A stretch of 64,000 bases of DNA from Rosa chinensis (taxonomy: Eukaryota > Streptophyta > Magnoliopsida > Rosales > Rosaceae), in NCBI RefSeq assembly GCF_002994745.2, contig NC_037088.1, positions 54,465,897 to 54,529,896 of the forward strand, in the 5' to 3' direction. The notes beneath the pieces are model-generated. The model saw only the letters and a program-made list of their open reading frames with translations. It was not told the DNA's origin and searched no databases. Below, one piece after another: positions 60,854 through 64,000 of the stretch (the first letter of the stretch is position 1; each line of letters begins with the position of its first letter). Position numbers and translations under genes: made by a program.

Positions 60854-61029
60854 GTGGTTGAGATGCATCTGTCCCTTAGGTGAGTAAACCTGATATGATA
60901 TATTACTAAGGGTAAGTAGCAGAAGCCTATTAGTGTACTTGGTAGCAATTGTGGTTGAGATACATCTGTCCCTTAGGTGAGTAAACCTGATATGATATAT
61001 TACTAAGGGTAAGTAGCAGAAGCCTATTA
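60854..61029. repeat. Tandem duplication, unit 97 bp
   Basis: The two copies start with gtggttgagatgcatctg (60854) and gtggttgagatacatctg (60951) and stay almost identical to gcagaagcctatta. Non-coding. Confidence 0.9.
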
Positions 61030-62168
61030 ATACAGATCTTTATTCCTTCATAGCTAGGCACAGTAGCACCACTTACCCCACATATCCCAGCAACGAATTT
61101 TGCGGCTCCAACTCCTCATGCCAGGGCGGAAGTATGTTGCTAGCATAGTAGTTTCCGGTGACTCCCCCAAAAACAGCCTGAGAACCCGCAGCCTGTTAAA
61201 CAGCGACAAGCGTGGCCCGGTGACCCACCATTGTACCGATAGTGTCCCAACTTAACCACCCGATAGGTGTTGGGTTCTAATCACAAAAGGCCTCAGTACA
61301 ATTGGGTGAGATCCACCCACTTATAAGTTATATTTTTATTTATCACTTTTCCAATATGAGATCTTTCTTCTCCAACACAGCCGATCCGGAGCGACAAACG
61401 GAGGCATCGTCTGTAACCTGCGCGATTTTGACATTTTGTCAGAGTGCTAGTTCTAGAGTCGACCACACAGCCGCCGTTAGTGACACCCACGAAGGTGGTG
61501 CCCATGGAGTAAAGGGCGTTCAGACTTCAGAGACATCCCATCCATGTTTGCTGAGAATGAATTTCACTTTGGCTGTGAATAAGATTAATGTTGTGAAGTG
61601 TTAGAATGGTTAGAGGCCAGGCTATTCTATTTATAATTATATGTTCTTTTTCAACTGTACGTACGTTGCGCTTTTGTACTAATGGTTAGAACCCATGATT
61701 TTGCTTAAACGTATATTTTTTTTTTTTTAGAATAGCTTAAACGTATATTGAGCATTATAATCATATGAACATGATCAAAGTTTGCAGACCACGGATTTAA
61801 CATTGAAAAGGATCACATCCATTTGCATATATAAACTCAACTGCATTGTATTCTTACGGCAGTCCCACTCAGGTGCTCAATTGATTTTGTATTCAATCAT
61901 CAGATTGAAATCCGAATGTGAAAATAATAAGACAGTTGGAATGCTTATTATTCTCCACTCTTAAATTTATATCCAACGAAAATTATGCATAACCGAATAC
62001 AAGTTAATTGTATAATTATATAAAACTCATTATTAACTACTCAATATATTCCGTAATAGTGTTAATTTGTTCATGCATATATAGGTTTCCGTTAGTATAC
62101 ATAAGAGATGGAAATTGAAGACCGGATATAAGAACATGCAACGACATGGCTAGGAAAAAATTGAATAG
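61030..62168. other. Unclassified, GC-richer island then AT-rich DNA
   Basis: 61060-61560 is distinctly GC-richer than its surroundings and looks like old retroelement LTR or leader sequence, but I found no matching partner or domain in the window. 61620-62168 is AT-rich and shows no gene. Confidence 0.35.
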
Positions 62169-63045
62169 GTTTTTTTTTTTATCGAAAATGAATTTATTCA
62201 TTTATCAAATAAATACTACATCAAGGAGTATATAGTGGCCTCATTAAACTCACCACAACGATTGGGAAGAGTACCGCACTCCATTTTAACTTCATTACAA
62301 GGACTCATCAACTAGAATTGGAATAATCCAATCTGACGCCATCCTCCACTAATAAGTAGGGAAATGTAGAGATACCGCGACTTTTGCCACACAATGAGCA
62401 GCATTATTACACTCCCTTGGGATGTACCCCCAACTACAAGACTGAAAAGAACTTAAAAGTACCTTGGCTTCATCAACTAGTGCGCCATCTGAACTGAGGT
62501 CTTCCTGATCAGAGTTTAAAGCCTTGAAAATGTTCTGAGCATCACCTCTTCTATTTCCAATCGAGTAAACCCCGCTTGTAGACAGAAATGCAATCCATTT
62601 ACCAAAGCTAGAAATCCACATGTTTGTGGACTCCCAAAACCCACCATTGGGACAGCCAGGACCCCAATACAAGTACCATTCTCATCCCTGCAAACTGCTC
62701 CCGTACCAAAAACCCCTTTGTTTACCACTTTACCTCCAGCGCCCCGTCGATGCTAAGTTTGATGACTCCCCCGCTTGGTTTCACCCATCTACTTTGTCGC
62801 TGCCCAAACAACCCTATGTCATGTATCCCATCTTCACCCAACACGTCACCCCTACCCATCTCACCATTACAATCCATAGTTCCATACTGCCATAATTACC
62901 ATAGAAATCCCACCAAGCAGCAGCTTTCACAATTACCTCCTCACTACCCAACACTTGCTGGCCATGAGATCTCTTATTGCGCTCATGCCAAATTTGCCAC
63001 GCCACCACCCCAAACCAATCAAGGTCATCCTCCCTAGCCACTGTA
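62169..63045 (-). mobile_element. 5'-truncated LINE with RNase H-like domain
   Basis: The minus strand reads WFGVVAWQIWHERNKRSHGQ (near 63000), then GVFGTGAVCRDENGTCIGVL (62700s) and, after a shift, SCSWGYIPRECNNAAHCVAK before stop at 62349-62351. These are the tail of plant L1 ORF2. A 3' UTR follows, ending in an A tail (T run 62170-62180 on the plus strand). No RT upstream, so the copy is truncated; the 5' boundary is approximate. Confidence 0.8.
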
Positions 63046-64000
63046 GCTAGCTACATGCAAAAAAAGATCAAAGAAGTTGCTTTCTTTCCACACTTTAATA
63101 ACATCAACCAAGAAGGTGTGCCTCCATGCCTTATATTAAGAAATCATTCATTATTTTATCATTGTGTTAAATCATCTAAACATCCTTTTCATTTGATCAG
63201 CAATATCTCAATATCTCAGTGGACAGATATGGACTAACTTTCATGTCTCTTTGCTCAAACCTCCAAGCTGATATGGTGTTATAAGCAAACTTTCAAAAGT
63301 ATTGTCAATTTCTAATTTTATCGGAATCTAGAGTAAAAACATAATTCAATAAATTAAAAATGATGAGATGCAGCGAACTCTACTTTGAGGTGTAAATAAT
63401 TACACCATGTTCATGTACCCATGGCAGTATGGCTACAAAAAGACATATCATAATTAACTAATTTAAATTTCTCTGATATCTCGTTAGGCGCATGAAACTA
63501 GTATTCTCATCTTCTAAACATACAATTTGCAATTTAAAAGTATATCCTGATAATGAGATAACATTCTTTGATTATCTAGTATTCTAGTAATTCATATTTC
63601 ATGCACGAGTCATGCCAATCTGTGCTTAATAATTCATAATAATTATACCTCTCTCTCTTACAAAATATTCTTGCACGAAAGTTGAGGCTTTGAATCACAT
63701 TCCTCTTACAAAGGTACAATAGTTGTTTTAGAAATAATTTTGCTATAGTTTAACTCTCAAATTTGTTACTTTTTTTCTCAAAAAAATCATAATCTAAATT
63801 TACGCTTGCAAACATAATCTAATTTAAAACTTTAAAATATTATTATCAATTACCCTACTCAACCCTCCCATTTCGTCTTTTGTCCTTTAGCATCGAACTA
63901 GCAGTATAACACATTCTCATATATTGAAAAGGATCCCTTACGTACCAAGTGAAATTTAATTTGGTATTCTCGTTACTAAAACTTGGTCCTAAGTTACTGC
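63046..64000. other. Intergenic, no supported gene
   Basis: AT-rich to the right edge. Nothing recognisable on either strand. Confidence 0.5.

Noticed and set aside
60541..60948. 135-codon minus-strand frame
   Set aside because: Runs through an AT microsatellite and the 97-bp tandem repeat; contains a polyIle/Tyr tract from the microsatellite.
62624..63037. 137-codon Pro/His-rich plus-strand frame
   Set aside because: Antisense to the LINE remnant; no domain.

Overview
The window is nuclear DNA of a flowering plant, most likely a woody or herbaceous eudicot. The evidence is multi-exon genes with GT..AG introns, AT-rich intergenic DNA, plant-only families (PMEI-pectinesterase, ELF6-type JmjC/zinc-finger demethylase, plant half-size ABCG with an extended N-terminus, chloroplast GET3) and plant-type LINE, Copia, hAT and Mutator-like debris. 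A rosid, possibly Rosaceae, is my guess from general protein character. The sequence alone does not prove it. I saw no rRNA, tRNA, CRISPR or prokaryotic feature.

Layout, left to right. (1) 1-660: probable 5' untranslated exons of a minus-strand gene that lies beyond the left edge. (2) 3177-9940 (+): a complete 14-exon ABCG transporter of the ABCG24/ABCG28 type. (3) 10157-10599: a foldback element. (4) 12249-17027: a dead L1-type LINE framed by an exact 17-bp target-site duplication, followed directly by a decayed PMEI-pectinesterase (17160-18999). (5) 19322-25430 (-): two adjacent organelle-targeted housekeeping genes, chloroplast GET3B (11 exons) and a mitochondrial DNL-type zinc-finger protein (2 exons). 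(6) 28125-29300 (-): a single-exon receptor-like cytoplasmic kinase that lacks the catalytic HRD and DFG aspartates. (7) 29790-32160: duplicated repeat segments, a GC-rich minisatellite and a LINE RNase H remnant. (8) 33835-34536 (-) and 35671-39515 (+): a divergent pair made of a NATA1-like GNAT acetyltransferase and the beta subunit of the AP-5 adaptor complex. (9) 40950-43480: a MITE cluster (one hAT-like, two copies of a Mutator-like family, one palindromic element) and a LINE tail. (10) 44806-47113: an internally deleted Copia retrotransposon with 5-bp target-site duplication, sitting about 50 bp upstream of a frameshifted F-box/LRR gene (47160-48618). (11) 50349-57840 (-): ELF6, a large JmjN/JmjC/C2H2 histone demethylase with seven coding exons. 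(12) 59532-59762 (-): a small secreted six-cysteine peptide of Ole e 6-like spacing. (13) 60328-63045: tandem duplications and a 3' LINE fragment.

The intact genes are ordinary, conserved functions (lipid or metabolite export, tail-anchored protein targeting, mitochondrial Hsp70 maintenance, amine acetylation, late-endosome sorting, H3K27 demethylation in flowering control) and do not form a pathway together. The distinctive content is the layered record of transposition and gene decay between them. I found no convincing undescribed system. The least explained items are a 73-codon reading frame interrupted by one TGA inside the 5' part of the LINE, the duplicated block around the minisatellite, and the in-frame gag/RNase H junction of the deleted Copia element. 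Exon coordinates were set by eye from splice consensus and reading-frame continuity.
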